Source: Pseudomonadota bacterium (GTDB lineage Bacteria; Pseudomonadota; Gammaproteobacteria; Burkholderiales; Burkholderiaceae_C). Taken from it: a DNA stretch of 29,214 nt. Shown here piece by piece: positions 15,483 to 23,588 of the stretch. A model generated the notes under the pieces. That model worked only from the letters and a program-made list of their open reading frames with translations. It was not told the origin of the DNA and searched no databases. The position numbers and the translations under genes are program-made. Location of the stretch: NCBI GenBank assembly GCA_023460715.1, contig JAEWPH010000188.1, positions 1 to 29,214 on the forward strand. The letters run 5' to 3'. Position 1 is the stretch's first letter. Each line of letters starts with the position of its first letter.

Positions 15483-17330
15483 TCAATCCGTTTCCCCGGC
15501 GCCTTCGCCGCTCTGCTGCAGCGCCCACATGGTGGCGTAGCGCCCGCCACGGGCCAGCAGCTGCGCATGCGTGCCGCGCTCGACGATGCGGCCGGCATCC
15601 ATCACCAGAATCTCGTGGGCATCGACCACGGTGGACAGGCGGTGCGCGATGACCAGCGTGGTCTTGCCCTGGGCGGCGCTGCGCAGTTCCTGCTGGATGG
15701 CGCGCTCGTTGGCCGAATCGAGCGCGCTGGTCGCCTCGTCGAAGATCAGCACGGGCGGGTTCTTGAGCAGCGTGCGCGCGATGGCCACGCGCTGCTTCTC
15801 GCCGCCCGAGAGCTTGAGCCCCCGCTCGCCCACCTGCGTGGCATAGCCCTGCGGCAGCGCGGCGATGAAGCCGTGGATGCGCGCCGCACGCGCGGCCTCC
15901 TCCACCTGTGCCTGCGTGGCGCCGGGCCGGCCGTAGGCGATGTTGTAGCCGACGGTCTCGTTGAACAGCACCGTGTCCTGCGGCACGATGCCGATGGCGC
16001 GGCGCAGGCTGTCCTGCGTCACGCTGCGCAGGTCCTGCCCGCCGATGGTGATGCGGCCCTGCTGCACGTCGTAGAAGCGGTACAGCAGCCGCGCCAGCGT
16101 GGACTTGCCCGAGCCCGACGGCCCGACGACCGCCACCGTGCGCCCCGCCGGGATCTCGAAGTCCACGCCGTGCAGGATGGTGCGGCCGCCCTGCGCGCCC
16201 GTGTCGTAGGCGAAGTGCACGCCCTCGAAGCGCACGGCCGGCTGGTCCGCGGCTGCCAGCACCACGGCGCCCGGGGCGTCGGCCACCTCGCGCTCGCGGT
16301 CGATCAGCAGGAACATCTTGTCCAGGTCGGTCAGGCTCTGCTTGATCTCGCGGTACACCACGCCCAGGAAGTTGAGCGGGATGTACAGCTGGATCATGAA
16401 GGCGTTGACCATGACCAGGTCGCCGATCGTCATGCGCCCGTCGGCCACGCCCTGCGCGGCGCGCCACAGCATCACCACCAGGCCCGTGGCGATGATGATC
16501 TGCTGGCCGGTGTTGAGCAGCGACAGCGAGGTCTGGCTCTTGAGCCGCGCGTGGCGCAGCCGCTGCAGGCTTTCGTCGTAGCGCTGTGCCTCGAAGGCCT
16601 CGTTGTTGAAGTACTTCACCGTCTCGTAGTTCAGCAGCGAATCCACCGCCTTGGTGTGCGCGGCCGAGTCGAAGGCATTGGCCTCGCGCCGGAACTGCGT
16701 GCGCCATTCCGTCACGCTCACCGTGAAGAGGATGTACGCCGCCAGCGCGGTAAGCGTGATCCAGGCGAACCAGGGGTCGAAACGCGTCCCCAGCACGGTC
16801 AGCACCAGGAACACCTCGATCAGCGTCGCGCCGATGTTGAACAGCGCGAACGAGATCAGCGATTCGATGCTCTTGACCCCGCGCTCGATGTCGCGCGTCA
16901 TGCCGCCGGTCTGCCGCTCCAGGTGAAAGCGCAGCGACAGCGCATGCAGGTGCGCAAACGTCTGCAGCGCGATGGTGCGCGCCGCGCCCTGCGTCGCCTT
17001 GGCGAAGACCAACTCGCGCAGTTCGGTGAACACCGAGGTCGACAGGCGCAGCAGGCCGTAGGCCAGCAGCAGCCCGACCGGCACGGCCACCAGCGTGGCC
17101 GCCTGGCCCGCGGCCGGCGTCATGGTGTCCACCAGGTGCTTGAGCAGCACGGGCACGCCCACGTTGGCCAGCTTGGCCGCCAGCACAAAGGCCAGGGCCG
17201 CGAGCACGCGCAGCTTGTACTGCCACAGATACGGCAGCAGCCGGCGCAGCGTGGCCCAGTCGGAGGGAGAAGAGCGGGCCGGGGTGGCTACCGGCGGAAA
17301 AGCGGGGGCGGCGTCGCCAGTGGGGCGCAT
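15483..17330 (-). CDS. Atm1-type ABC exporter (fused permease and ATPase)
   Basis: A 615-residue half-transporter that works as a homodimer in the inner membrane. Six transmembrane helices cover about residues 35-330 and the ATPase about 365-605. The transmembrane part has the Atm1/HMT1 hallmarks [11 protein letters not shown] (141-151), [16 protein letters not shown] (232-247) and [16 protein letters not shown] (316-331), which in characterised members line a glutathione-conjugate site. ATPase motifs: Walker [10 protein letters not shown] (403-411), [14 protein letters not shown] (507-520), Walker [13 protein letters not shown] (527-538) and His563. The substrate is probably a thiol compound or glutathione complex. 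ATG at 17330 preferred over a TTG at 17339. Confidence 0.93.
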   Translation of the reverse strand: MRPTGDAAPAFPPVATPARSSPSDWATLRRLLPYLWQYKLRVLAALAFVLAAKLANVGVPVLLKHLVDTMTPAAGQAATLVAVPVGLLLAYGLLRLSTSVFTELRELVFAKATQGAARTIALQTFAHLHALSLRFHLERQTGGMTRDIERGVKSIESLISFALFNIGATLIEVFLVLTVLGTRFDPWFAWITLTALAAYILFTVSVTEWRTQFRREANAFDSAAHTKAVDSLLNYETVKYFNNEAFEAQRYDESLQRLRHARLKSQTSLSLLNTGQQIIIATGLVVMLWRAAQGVADGRMTIGDLVMVNAFMIQLYIPLNFLGVVYREIKQSLTDLDKMFLLIDREREVADAPGAVVLAAADQPAVRFEGVHFAYDTGAQGGRTILHGVDFEIPAGRTVAVVGPSGSGKSTLARLLYRFYDVQQGRITIGGQDLRSVTQDSLRRAIGIVPQDTVLFNETVGYNIAYGRPGATQAQVEEAARAARIHGFIAALPQGYATQVGERGLKLSGGEKQRVAIARTLLKNPPVLIFDEATSALDSANERAIQQELRSAAQGKTTLVIAHRLSTVVDAHEILVMDAGRIVERGTHAQLLARGGRYATMWALQQSGEGAGETD

Positions 17331-17371
17331 GAGGGACAATTCCAGCTGTTGTTTTTAGCGAGATTGTGCCC

Positions 17372-17815
17372 ATGACCGATGCCCCGAGCGCGCCCCACAC
17401 CCCTTTGCCCACCGACAAGGAGCTGGTGCTCAAGGTCATTCCCATGCCCGCGGACTGCAATGCCAACGGCGACATCTTCGGCGGCTGGGTGATGGCGCAG
17501 GTGGACCTGGCCGGGTCCGTGCTGCCCGCGCGCCACGTGCAGGGCCGCATGGCCACGGTGGCCGTGAACGAGTTCGTGTTCAAGCAGCCCGTGCGCGTGG
17601 GCGACATCCTGTCGTTCTACTCCAGCGTGGCGCGCATCGGCCGCACGTCGGTCACGGTAGAGGTCGAGGTGTACGCCGAGCGCTTCGCCACGCAAGGCCG
17701 CTACATGAAGGTCACCGAGGCCCGGCTCACCTATGTCGCCATCGATGCCTCGGGCCGGCCCCGGCCGATTCCGCGCCCGGCAGACACCACGGACGGCACG
17801 GCGATCACCGAATAG
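17372..17815 (+). CDS. YciA-like acyl-CoA thioesterase
   Basis: A 147-residue single hotdog-fold thioesterase that hydrolyses acyl-CoA. The N-terminal MPADCNANGDIFGGWVMAQVDLAGSV (25-50) is the conserved active-site region with Asn32, Asp34 and Asp45. MATVAVNEFVFKQPVRVGDILSFYS and TEARLTYVAID complete the fold. ATG at 17372; a GTG at 17366 would add two residues. It is divergent from the ABC exporter with only 41 bases between starts, so the promoters overlap, and convergent with the bactofilin gene. Confidence 0.93.
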   Translation: MTDAPSAPHTPLPTDKELVLKVIPMPADCNANGDIFGGWVMAQVDLAGSVLPARHVQGRMATVAVNEFVFKQPVRVGDILSFYSSVARIGRTSVTVEVEVYAERFATQGRYMKVTEARLTYVAIDASGRPRPIPRPADTTDGTAITE

Positions 17816-17840
17816 CCCAGCCCCGCAGCGCCCAAGGCAA

Positions 17841-17873
17841 AGCGCCTGCATGTACCCCGTACATGCAGGCGCT
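17841..17873. terminator. Perfect 15-bp hairpin between convergent genes
   Basis: AGCGCCTGCATGTAC (17841-17855) and its exact complement GTACATGCAGGCGCT (17859-17873) flank a CCC loop. It lies 25 bases after the thioesterase stop codon and 45 bases before the bactofilin stop codon. The plus strand continues GTGGTTT, so the U tract is poor, but the symmetric placement suits a bidirectional terminator or RNA 3'-end stabiliser. Confidence 0.75.
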
Positions 17874-17918
17874 GTGGTTTCCGTGCGGTCGGTCGACGAG
17901 GCGCCGGGCTGTCCTGGC

Positions 17919-18482
17919 TCAGGCAGCGGCCAGGGCCGGCTCGGAGCGGGCTGCCGACGAGGCACCGCCGCGCGATGCACCGGCGGTGCCGGCCTCAATC
18001 TCGCCGGCCAGCTGGCCGCCTTCCTCGATCACCACTTTGCCGTAGCGGATCTTGCCGTTGACCTTGCCGGTGCTGTAGATCACCAGCTTCTGGCGCACGG
18101 TCAGCGTGCCGTCGAACTCGCCGTGGATTTCGGCGATGTCGATGTCGGCCGAGCCGCGGAAAGCGCCCTGCTCGGCGATCTTGATCACGCGCGAGTCCAT
18201 GGTGGCTTCCACCGTGCCTTCGACCACGAGCGTGTCGCAGTCGGTGATCTCCACGCCCTTGAGCTTGATGTTGGGGCCCACCGTGAGCTGGCTGCCCACG
18301 CCCTGGGACGCTGCAGCAGCCCCCGGCTTGTTCACTGCAGCCGAAGACGCTGCGGCCTGGGCGCCTGCGTTGCTGCTGTTGAGGGTTCCCGGCGTCGTGG
18401 CGCCACCGAGCACGGAGCCGGGCTGGCGGGGTTGGAACGACTCGGGTTCACGCTTGCCGAAGAAGGGGTTTTGCACGGCCAT
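17919..18482 (-). CDS. Bactofilin family protein
   Basis: A 187-residue cytoskeletal protein. Bactofilins polymerise through a right-handed beta-helix core into filaments attached to the membrane and help to place cell-wall or polar machinery. The core here spans about residues 65-165: IKLKGVEITDCDTLVVEGTVEATMDSR, FRGSADIDIAEIHGEFDGTLTVRQKLVIYSTGKVNGKIRYGKVVIEEGGQLAGEI, with the regular short beta repeats and glycines. Flanks are disordered and Ala/Ser/Gly rich, as usual. AAGGAGATCTG precedes the ATG. No M23 peptidase partner lies alongside. Confidence 0.93.
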   Translation of the reverse strand: MAVQNPFFGKREPESFQPRQPGSVLGGATTPGTLNSSNAGAQAAASSAAVNKPGAAAASQGVGSQLTVGPNIKLKGVEITDCDTLVVEGTVEATMDSRVIKIAEQGAFRGSADIDIAEIHGEFDGTLTVRQKLVIYSTGKVNGKIRYGKVVIEEGGQLAGEIEAGTAGASRGGASSAARSEPALAAA

Positions 18483-18540
18483 CAGATCTCCTTGAAAAGA
18501 GCAGCCATGCTAGAAGCCATGCGCCCCTAAAAACGCTGGC

Positions 18541-18559
18541 GTTACGCAAGAACCGTAAC
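18541..18559. promoter_or_regulatory. Palindrome GTTACG-N7-CGTAAC upstream of bactofilin
   Basis: Perfect 6-bp arms around 7 bases, 59 bases upstream of the bactofilin start, in an AT-richer patch. The right arm with its flank, AACCGTAAC (18551-18559), also occurs at 20386-20394 before the aldolase gene. A dimeric-regulator operator is possible; no regulator is assigned. Confidence 0.4.
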
Positions 18560-18670
18560 CAAACCGCTCGTTCGTTGCATGCACTTGCAGCCCTTGCAGT
18601 GTCATACAGGCGCGCGAGCCGATGTAGGACCGTTGCGGCCCGCCGGGTAGGCCGGCAGGCAGCCCCCCTC

Positions 18671-18682
18671 AGAACACGTTCT
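18671..18682. repeat. AGAACACGTTCT palindrome on the iclR stop codon
   Basis: A perfect 12-bp palindrome whose last base is part of the IclR stop codon (18682-18684). On the gene strand it reads TGAGAACGTGTTCTGAGG, so AGAACGTGTT directly follows or overlaps the stop, as at 29107-29127. It resembles both outer tips of the larger repeat joined together. Confidence 0.55.
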
Positions 18683-19458
18683 CAGGCCCGCCGCAGTTCC
18701 TTCGGATCGGCCACGGCCTCGCCGATGCGATCGGCCGTGGCACGCACCACCGGCACGAACTCGCGCAGCATGCGCTCGTTCATCTGGGTGGCGTAGGTCG
18801 AGTACACGAGCGTGCCGCGCAGGTGGCCACGGCTGAACACGGGCACCGCGAACACCGTGCTTTCGGCATTGTTGGCCGCGTAGCACAGCGCGTAGCCCTG
18901 GCGCCGTGTTTCGCGCACCACGCGGCGCAGTGCGGCCATGTCGGTGATGCGCGGGCCGCCATCCTCGCGGCGGTTGACTGCCTCCACGATCACGCGCCGC
19001 TCGGCCGCGCCGCAGAACGCCAGATAGGCCCGGCCCAGGGCCGAATCCATGAACTCGTAGCGCCGCCCGGTGGTCGAGGGGCGCACCGCGTAGGGGCTGT
19101 AGGGCATGGTGCAGAACACCACGCGGATCTGGTGGCCGTCCACCACGCCCAGCGACAGCGGCCACTTGATCTCGCGCGTGGTGCCGATCATCAGCGGCGT
19201 CGCCATTTCGGCCAGCACCGACCGCTCGGAGATGCCGCAGCTCAGGTTACTCACCGCCAGCGTCAGCTGATACTGGCCATAGGCCTGCGGATCGGTGCGC
19301 ACGTATTTCTCGGCTTCGAGCGTGCTCAGCAGGCGGTGCAGCGTGGACTTGGCCAGGCCGGTGCGCCGGTGCAGTTCTTGCAGGCTCCAGGTGGGGCGTT
19401 CATTCATCACGCGCAGGATGAGCAATGCGCGTTGCACGGAGCGGACTTCAGTGGTCAT
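18682..19458 (-). CDS. IclR-family transcriptional regulator
   Basis: A 258-residue regulator. Residues 1-65 form the winged helix-turn-helix (VRSVQRALLILRVMNERPTWSLQELHRRTGLAKSTLHRLLSTLEAEKYV). Residues 80-250 form the effector domain, with GRAYLAFCGAAERR, the glycine-rich turn region RRQGYALCYAANNAESTVFAVPVFSRGHLRGTLVYS and a final RATADRIGEAV helix. IclR members typically control aromatic or small-acid catabolism. The adjacent upstream aldolase gene, 107 bases away on the same strand, is the obvious candidate partner. Confidence 0.92.
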   Translation of the reverse strand: MTTEVRSVQRALLILRVMNERPTWSLQELHRRTGLAKSTLHRLLSTLEAEKYVRTDPQAYGQYQLTLAVSNLSCGISERSVLAEMATPLMIGTTREIKWPLSLGVVDGHQIRVVFCTMPYSPYAVRPSTTGRRYEFMDSALGRAYLAFCGAAERRVIVEAVNRREDGGPRITDMAALRRVVRETRRQGYALCYAANNAESTVFAVPVFSRGHLRGTLVYSTYATQMNERMLREFVPVVRATADRIGEAVADPKELRRA

Positions 19459-19565
19459 GCGGGGACCTCCATCTTGCGCACGGAGTGCGGCTGTGGATTG
19501 GGACAAAGAGGGTGGATCGAGGTGACCTCTTCCCGCACGACCTGCGAGGAGGATGGACTGGCGAA

Positions 19566-20336
19566 CTAGGCCGCTAGGGGTTCCTTCGTGACGGCGACGG
19601 CCTGGCGTGCCGCGTGCCTGAGCAAGGCCTGGTCGGAGCCGACCACGAAGAACGACATGCCCATGGCGCGCAGGCCCGGCACCTGCCGTCCGTCGGCCAC
19701 GAAGCAGCCCACGGCGCGCCCGGCCTGCTGGCCGGCCTCGCACACGCGCGCCAGCGCATCGGCCACGCGCGGGTCGGCGATGCTGGACGCCCCCAGCGAC
19801 ACGGCCAGATCGGCCGGCGCGACGAAGAGACAGTCCACCCCCGGCACGGCCGCTATGGCGGCAGCCTCTTCGACCGCGACCATGCTCTCGATCTGCACGA
19901 TCACGGCGCTCTGCGTGTCGCCGGCATGCATCAGCTCGGTCATGGCGCGCTGGCCGTAGCCGCCGACACGGGGCGCGTCGGAAAAGCCCCGGCCGCCTAG
20001 GTAGCGCGAGGCACGCACCACATGCGTCGCGATGGCGGCGGATTCCACCCGCGGCACGACCACGCCGGCGGCGCCCATGTCCAGCGCCTGCTGGATGGCC
20101 TCCGCTCGCACATGGGGCACGCGCACCAGCGCCGGCAGGCCGCAGGCACGCGACGCCAGCAGCGCGCGGTCCAGGGTTTCAGGGCCGAACGGGGCATGCT
20201 CCGCATCGAGCACGACCGCATCTAGGCCGGTAGAGGCAAGCACCTCCACCGTCTGGTGCGACGTGGTCTTCACGTACGTGGCCAGCAGGGGCTCACGTTC
20301 CAGCAACCGCGATTTGAGAGTCAGATGGGCAGACAT
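19566..20336 (-). CDS. HpcH/HpaI-family class II aldolase
   Basis: A 256-residue metal-dependent aldolase/citrate-lyase family enzyme that cleaves or forms carbon-carbon bonds between pyruvate-type and aldehyde substrates. The TIM-barrel residues are present: catalytic-type His47 in DAEHAPF, Arg72 in VRVPH, metal ligands Glu150 in IVQIESMVAVEEAAAIAAVPGVDCLFVAPADLAVSLG and Asp176 in the same block. The substrate may be a hydroxy-oxo acid, but the VKTTSHQTVEVL start departs from the usual GTW motif. ATG at 20336; an upstream TTG at 20387 is less likely. An IclR regulator follows on the same strand. Confidence 0.9.
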   Translation of the reverse strand: MSAHLTLKSRLLEREPLLATYVKTTSHQTVEVLASTGLDAVVLDAEHAPFGPETLDRALLASRACGLPALVRVPHVRAEAIQQALDMGAAGVVVPRVESAAIATHVVRASRYLGGRGFSDAPRVGGYGQRAMTELMHAGDTQSAVIVQIESMVAVEEAAAIAAVPGVDCLFVAPADLAVSLGASSIADPRVADALARVCEAGQQAGRAVGCFVADGRQVPGLRAMGMSFFVVGSDQALLRHAARQAVAVTKEPLAA

Positions 20337-20997
20337 AAGGGGCTCGGCTTGTTGTGATCTTCGGTCGTTGGGCGCCGTCCCAGCCAACCGTAACTACTTG
20401 TAATACGCACGTAAGATTCCGCTGGATCAGTCCGGCAGCGCACTCAACGCAGAAATACAGGGAAGAGGAAAAAACAGCGGAGCAGACCGCTGGAGCGCGG
20501 GAGTGGCGCACTGCGCAAATCGGCAGCCCCCGTCCCGCACGGCTGCTTCCGCGCGGCCGGCGCTCGCAGCACTGCCGGCCCGCCGCCAAGGGCATGGCGT
20601 CTCTGCCAAGGCCCTCCCCATCGCGCTGCGACCGGCAATCGTTGCCCAGCCCTGCCTGCATGCCTGTCTCTCTCTCTTGTGCTTGTATGGATATCTGCCG
20701 GTCCGCCATGCGGCCCTCCCCCCGACAGGGAAGGGCTGCCGGCCTGCGACGCGAGCCGCCTGCAGTTGGCAGCTGGCAGGCACGCCTTCCTCGGCGCCCG
20801 TCATTCATGGCTATGACAACGTGCAAGGCCATAGCCCCGCTGACACGTCCGGGCGCAGTCTAGGAAGAAGCGGAAGGGGCCGGGCGCGGGATTGCCAGCC
20901 TTTCCGGCCGACGGAACCCATGCCCCGCTGGCAGGGGTGCGGTGTGGGGAGAAAGCCACGGGCGGGCCCGCCACACGCACCCCGTATCATCGCCCGC
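20337..20997. other. 661-bp gene-free region with a possible operator
   Basis: This is the divergent space between the aldolase (-) and the plsC-like gene (+), unusually large for this compact window. At 20386-20414 three GTAA tetramers start at 20390, 20400 and 20411, so one helical turn apart, next to AACCGTAAC; this is the best candidate for the aldolase promoter and operator. The remainder (about 20430-20990) holds frames in all phases with Pro/Arg-rich translations resembling nothing known, and a pyrimidine run near 20670. An unrecognised small RNA cannot be ruled out. Confidence 0.45.
20386..20414 (-). promoter_or_regulatory. Helically phased GTAA repeats upstream of the aldolase gene
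   Basis: GTAA starts at 20390, 20400 and 20411 (steps of 10 and 11 bases), placing three identical tetramers on one face of the DNA, 54-75 bases upstream of the aldolase start. The first lies within AACCGTAAC, which is shared with 18551-18559. A cooperative binding site, for example for the neighbouring IclR protein, is an inference only. Confidence 0.35.
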
Positions 20998-21819
20998 ATG
21001 TTGCTGTCCCAAATGATGAGCCTGTTCCTGCTGGGGCTGGTGCGCTTCCTGACCGGCTCGCAGGCGCGCTGGTACGGCTGCCCGCCCAAGGCCGAGCAGC
21101 GCATCTACTTCGCCAACCACCAGAGCCATGCCGACCTGGTGATGATCTGGGCGGCGCTGCCGCAGGAACTGCGCAGCATCACCCGCCCCATCGCAGCCAA
21201 GGACTACTGGACCAAGTCGCCGTTCCGCCAGTGGATCACCACGGCGGTGTTCAACGCCGTCTACGTGGACCGCCAATCCGGCGCCCCGCGCGCGCCCGGC
21301 CCCGCTGCAGCGGCCGTTGCACCCGCCGATGCCGAAGCGTCGCCGGCGGCGCTCCCCGCGACGCCCGGTCTTCTCGCCGAGATCACCGCCGCCGTGGCCG
21401 AGGCCGACCTGGCCATGGCCGGCGGCCCCGATCCCGCGCCCGAGGCGCTGCCGCCCGAGCCCACGCCCGAAGAGCTGCGCGCCGCCGTGCAGCCCACCGA
21501 TCCGCTCGCGCCGCTGGTGCGCGCGCTGGAAAGCGGCGACTCGATCGTGATCTTTCCCGAGGGCACGCGCGGCCACGGCGACGAGCCGCAACCCTTCAAA
21601 TCCGGCCTGTTCATGCTGGCGCGGATGTTTCCCCAGGTGGTGCTGGTGCCCGTGTGGATCAACAACGTACAGCGCGTCATGCCCAAGGGCGAGGTCGTGC
21701 CCGTGCCCATCCTGTGCTCGGTGACCTTCGGCGCACCGATCCAGGTGGAGCCCGGCGAAGAGCGCCGCCCCTTCCTCGACCGCGCTCGCCAGGCCGTCAT
21801 CGCGCTGCGGGACATCTGA
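20998..21819 (+). CDS. PlsC-like lysophospholipid acyltransferase with an Ala/Pro-rich insertion
   Basis: A 273-residue membrane-associated acyltransferase of the 1-acyl-glycerol-3-phosphate acyltransferase family. The catalytic HX4D motif is FANHQSHAD (His41, Asp46), and the glycerophosphate-binding motif is FPEGTRG (186-192). PVWINNVQRVMPKGEVVPVPILCSVTFGAPI matches motif IV. Between the VYVDR end of the first half (residue 92) and LVRALESGDSIVIFPEGTR is an extra segment of about 70 residues (94-165) rich in Ala, Pro and Glu, where ordinary relatives have only a short helix. ATG at 20998 starts at the hydrophobic N-terminus. It is six bases upstream of the CdsA-like gene, so they are co-transcribed. 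Confidence 0.9.
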   Translation: MLLSQMMSLFLLGLVRFLTGSQARWYGCPPKAEQRIYFANHQSHADLVMIWAALPQELRSITRPIAAKDYWTKSPFRQWITTAVFNAVYVDRQSGAPRAPGPAAAAVAPADAEASPAALPATPGLLAEITAAVAEADLAMAGGPDPAPEALPPEPTPEELRAAVQPTDPLAPLVRALESGDSIVIFPEGTRGHGDEPQPFKSGLFMLARMFPQVVLVPVWINNVQRVMPKGEVVPVPILCSVTFGAPIQVEPGEERRPFLDRARQAVIALRDI

Positions 21820-21825
21820 AACGCC

Positions 21826-22827
21826 ATGGAATTCCTGCGCAACCTCTCCACCACCCAGCAGATCGGCGCCCTGTTCGTCGTGGTCTTCGGCCTGCTGTCG
21901 GCGGTCACCACCTATGCCTTCGTGCAGACCCTGCGCGAGGCCCGCAGCGACGACGCCGCCGAGCAGGCGCACCACGAGGCGCGCCAGTTGGAATGGCGCC
22001 GCTTCTGGAGCCTGCTGAAGACCGCCTGGTTCATGGCCACCATCTTCTGGGTGGGCTGGGCACTGGGCGACACCGTGGCCACGGTGCTGTTCGCCATGGT
22101 CGCCTTCTTCGCGCTGCGCGAGTTCATCACGCTGTCGCCCACCCGCCGGGGTGACCACCGCAGCCTGGTGATGGCCTTCTTCGTCGTGCTGCCGCTGCAG
22201 TTCGTGCTCGTCGGCCTGCGCAAGTTCGACCTGTTCACGGTGTTCATCCCGGTGTACGTGTTCCTGGCCATTCCGGCGATCAGCGCGCTGGCCAACGACC
22301 CGCAGCGCTTTCTGGAGCGCAACGCCAAGCTGCAGTGGGGCATCATGGTCTGCGTGTACGGCATGAGCCACGTGCCGGCGCTCCTGCTGCTGGACTTTCC
22401 GGGCCACCAGGGCAAGGGCGCCTTCCTGGTGTTCTTCCTGGTGGTGGTGGTGCAGGCCGGCATGATCGCCCAGCACCTGCTGGGCCAGCGGTTTCCGCAC
22501 CGGCCCGTCGCGCCGCAGGTGAGCCAGAGCTTCCAGTGGCTGAGCTGGGTGATCGGCGTGGCGGTGGGCGGCCTGGCCGGCGTGCTGCTGTCCTTCATCA
22601 CGCCGTTCAAGCCGGGACAGGCGCTGGGCATGGCGTTGCTGGCCTGCCTGGCGGGCAGCCTGGGCCACCTGGTGATGAAGGCCATCAAGCGCGACCGCGG
22701 CATCACCAGCTGGGGCATGCAGGGCATGTCGGTCACCGGCGCCGGCGGCCTGCTGGACCGGGTGGACGCGCTGTGCTTTGCCGCACCCGTGTTCTTCCAT
22801 TCGGTGCGCTGGTACTTCGGCTTGTAG
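21826..22827 (+). CDS. CdsA/YnbB-like membrane protein lacking cytidylyltransferase signature residues
   Basis: A 333-residue polytopic membrane protein with about eight helices, clearly homologous to phosphatidate cytidylyltransferases, which make CDP-diacylglycerol, and closest to the YnbB branch. The C-terminal scaffold is kept: [14 protein letters not shown] (280-293), [10 protein letters not shown] (305-314) and [12 protein letters not shown]. Positions that define activity are changed. The family's GD before the KR helix is GH (280-281), its KDxG is TSWG (294-297), PGHGG is TGAGG (304-308), the Asp-containing segment before the lumenal GK is [12 protein letters not shown] (210-221), and SPGKTxEG is SQSFQWLS (233-240). 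The frame is intact and sits 6 bases after plsC. Probably a pseudoenzyme or an enzyme with changed chemistry. Confidence 0.82.
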   Translation: MEFLRNLSTTQQIGALFVVVFGLLSAVTTYAFVQTLREARSDDAAEQAHHEARQLEWRRFWSLLKTAWFMATIFWVGWALGDTVATVLFAMVAFFALREFITLSPTRRGDHRSLVMAFFVVLPLQFVLVGLRKFDLFTVFIPVYVFLAIPAISALANDPQRFLERNAKLQWGIMVCVYGMSHVPALLLLDFPGHQGKGAFLVFFLVVVVQAGMIAQHLLGQRFPHRPVAPQVSQSFQWLSWVIGVAVGGLAGVLLSFITPFKPGQALGMALLACLAGSLGHLVMKAIKRDRGITSWGMQGMSVTGAGGLLDRVDALCFAAPVFFHSVRWYFGL

Positions 22828-22840
22828 CCCAATCAGCCAC

Positions 22841-22883
22841 CGGCGCTTATACAGCAAGCGCAGTCAGCTATCAAAAAATGAGC
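22841..22883 (+). repeat. AGCTATC-type repeat forming the ruvC leader
   Basis: GCGCTT (22843-22848) and AAGCGC (22856-22861) form the first hairpin around ATACAGC. AGCTATCAAAAAATGAGC is the degenerate second part. It is located 13 bases after the CdsA-like stop codon and ends five bases before the ruvC start codon (22889), so any transcript of ruvC from upstream carries it as leader. Confidence 0.8.
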
Positions 22884-22888
22884 ATTGC

Positions 22889-23437
22889 ATGAGAATCCTG
22901 GGAATCGACCCCGGCCTGCAGACGACCGGATTCGGCGTCATCGACGTCGAGGGCCAGCGCCTGGGCTACGTCGCCAGCGGCACCATCCGCACCAGCGCGA
23001 TGGCCCTGGGGGATCTGCCTGGGCGGCTCAAGGTGCTGTTCGACGGCATCACGGAAGTGGTGTCGCGCTACCAGCCCGATAGCGCCACCGTCGAGATCAT
23101 CTTCGTCAACGTGAACCCGCAATCCACCCTGCTGCTGGGCCAGGCCCGTGGCGCGGCGGTGACCGCCCTGGTGGCCAGCGGCCTGCCCGTGGCCGAATAC
23201 ACCGCCGTGCAGATGAAGAAGGCCGTTGCCGGCCATGGCCGCGCGGCCAAGGCGCAGGTGCAGGAGATGGTCAAGCGCCTGCTGCAGCTGCCCGGCCTGC
23301 CCGGCAGCGATGCCGCTGACGCGCTCGGCATGGCCATCACCCACGCCCATGCGGGCGCTGCCATGGCGCGGCTGGCCGAGGCAAGCCCCCTGGCGCGCCG
23401 CCAGCACGCCATGTACAAGGGCGGGCGCAGTTACTGA
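22889..23437 (+). CDS. ruvC: Crossover junction endodeoxyribonuclease RuvC
   Basis: The 182-residue Holliday-junction resolvase that cuts four-way junctions during recombination, acting with RuvAB. The RNase H-like core is complete: [18 protein letters not shown] with Asp7, the conserved acidic position Glu69 in [23 protein letters not shown], and the C-terminal acidic pair Asp141 and Asp144 in [15 protein letters not shown]. Length and motifs are standard. There is no Shine-Dalgarno sequence before the ATG; the preceding bases belong to a palindromic repeat. ruvA and ruvB do not follow. Confidence 0.96.
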   Translation: MRILGIDPGLQTTGFGVIDVEGQRLGYVASGTIRTSAMALGDLPGRLKVLFDGITEVVSRYQPDSATVEIIFVNVNPQSTLLLGQARGAAVTALVASGLPVAEYTAVQMKKAVAGHGRAAKAQVQEMVKRLLQLPGLPGSDAADALGMAITHAHAGAAMARLAEASPLARRQHAMYKGGRSY

Positions 23438-23588
23438 GGGCGGGACAAGAGAAGAAAGAGCGGCAAGCAGTGGGTCGGCAAGCCCGGCGCAGCGCACCCA
23501 TCGGCACCGCCCGATGCGGTATGGGCTGACAAGGCCGTCATCCGCGGCGTGGTAGTTTTCGCCGTTTTGACGACCGCACAGACCGCGC

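Noticed and set aside
15469..17607. A 712-codon minus-strand frame overlapping the Atm1-type exporter
   Set aside because: It is a shifted frame of the exporter gene; the in-frame product carries all ABC motifs.
20860..22857. A 665-codon minus-strand frame opposite plsC and the CdsA-like gene
   Set aside because: Its His/Gln/Arg-rich translation is the typical antisense shadow of GC-rich membrane genes and lacks any domain.
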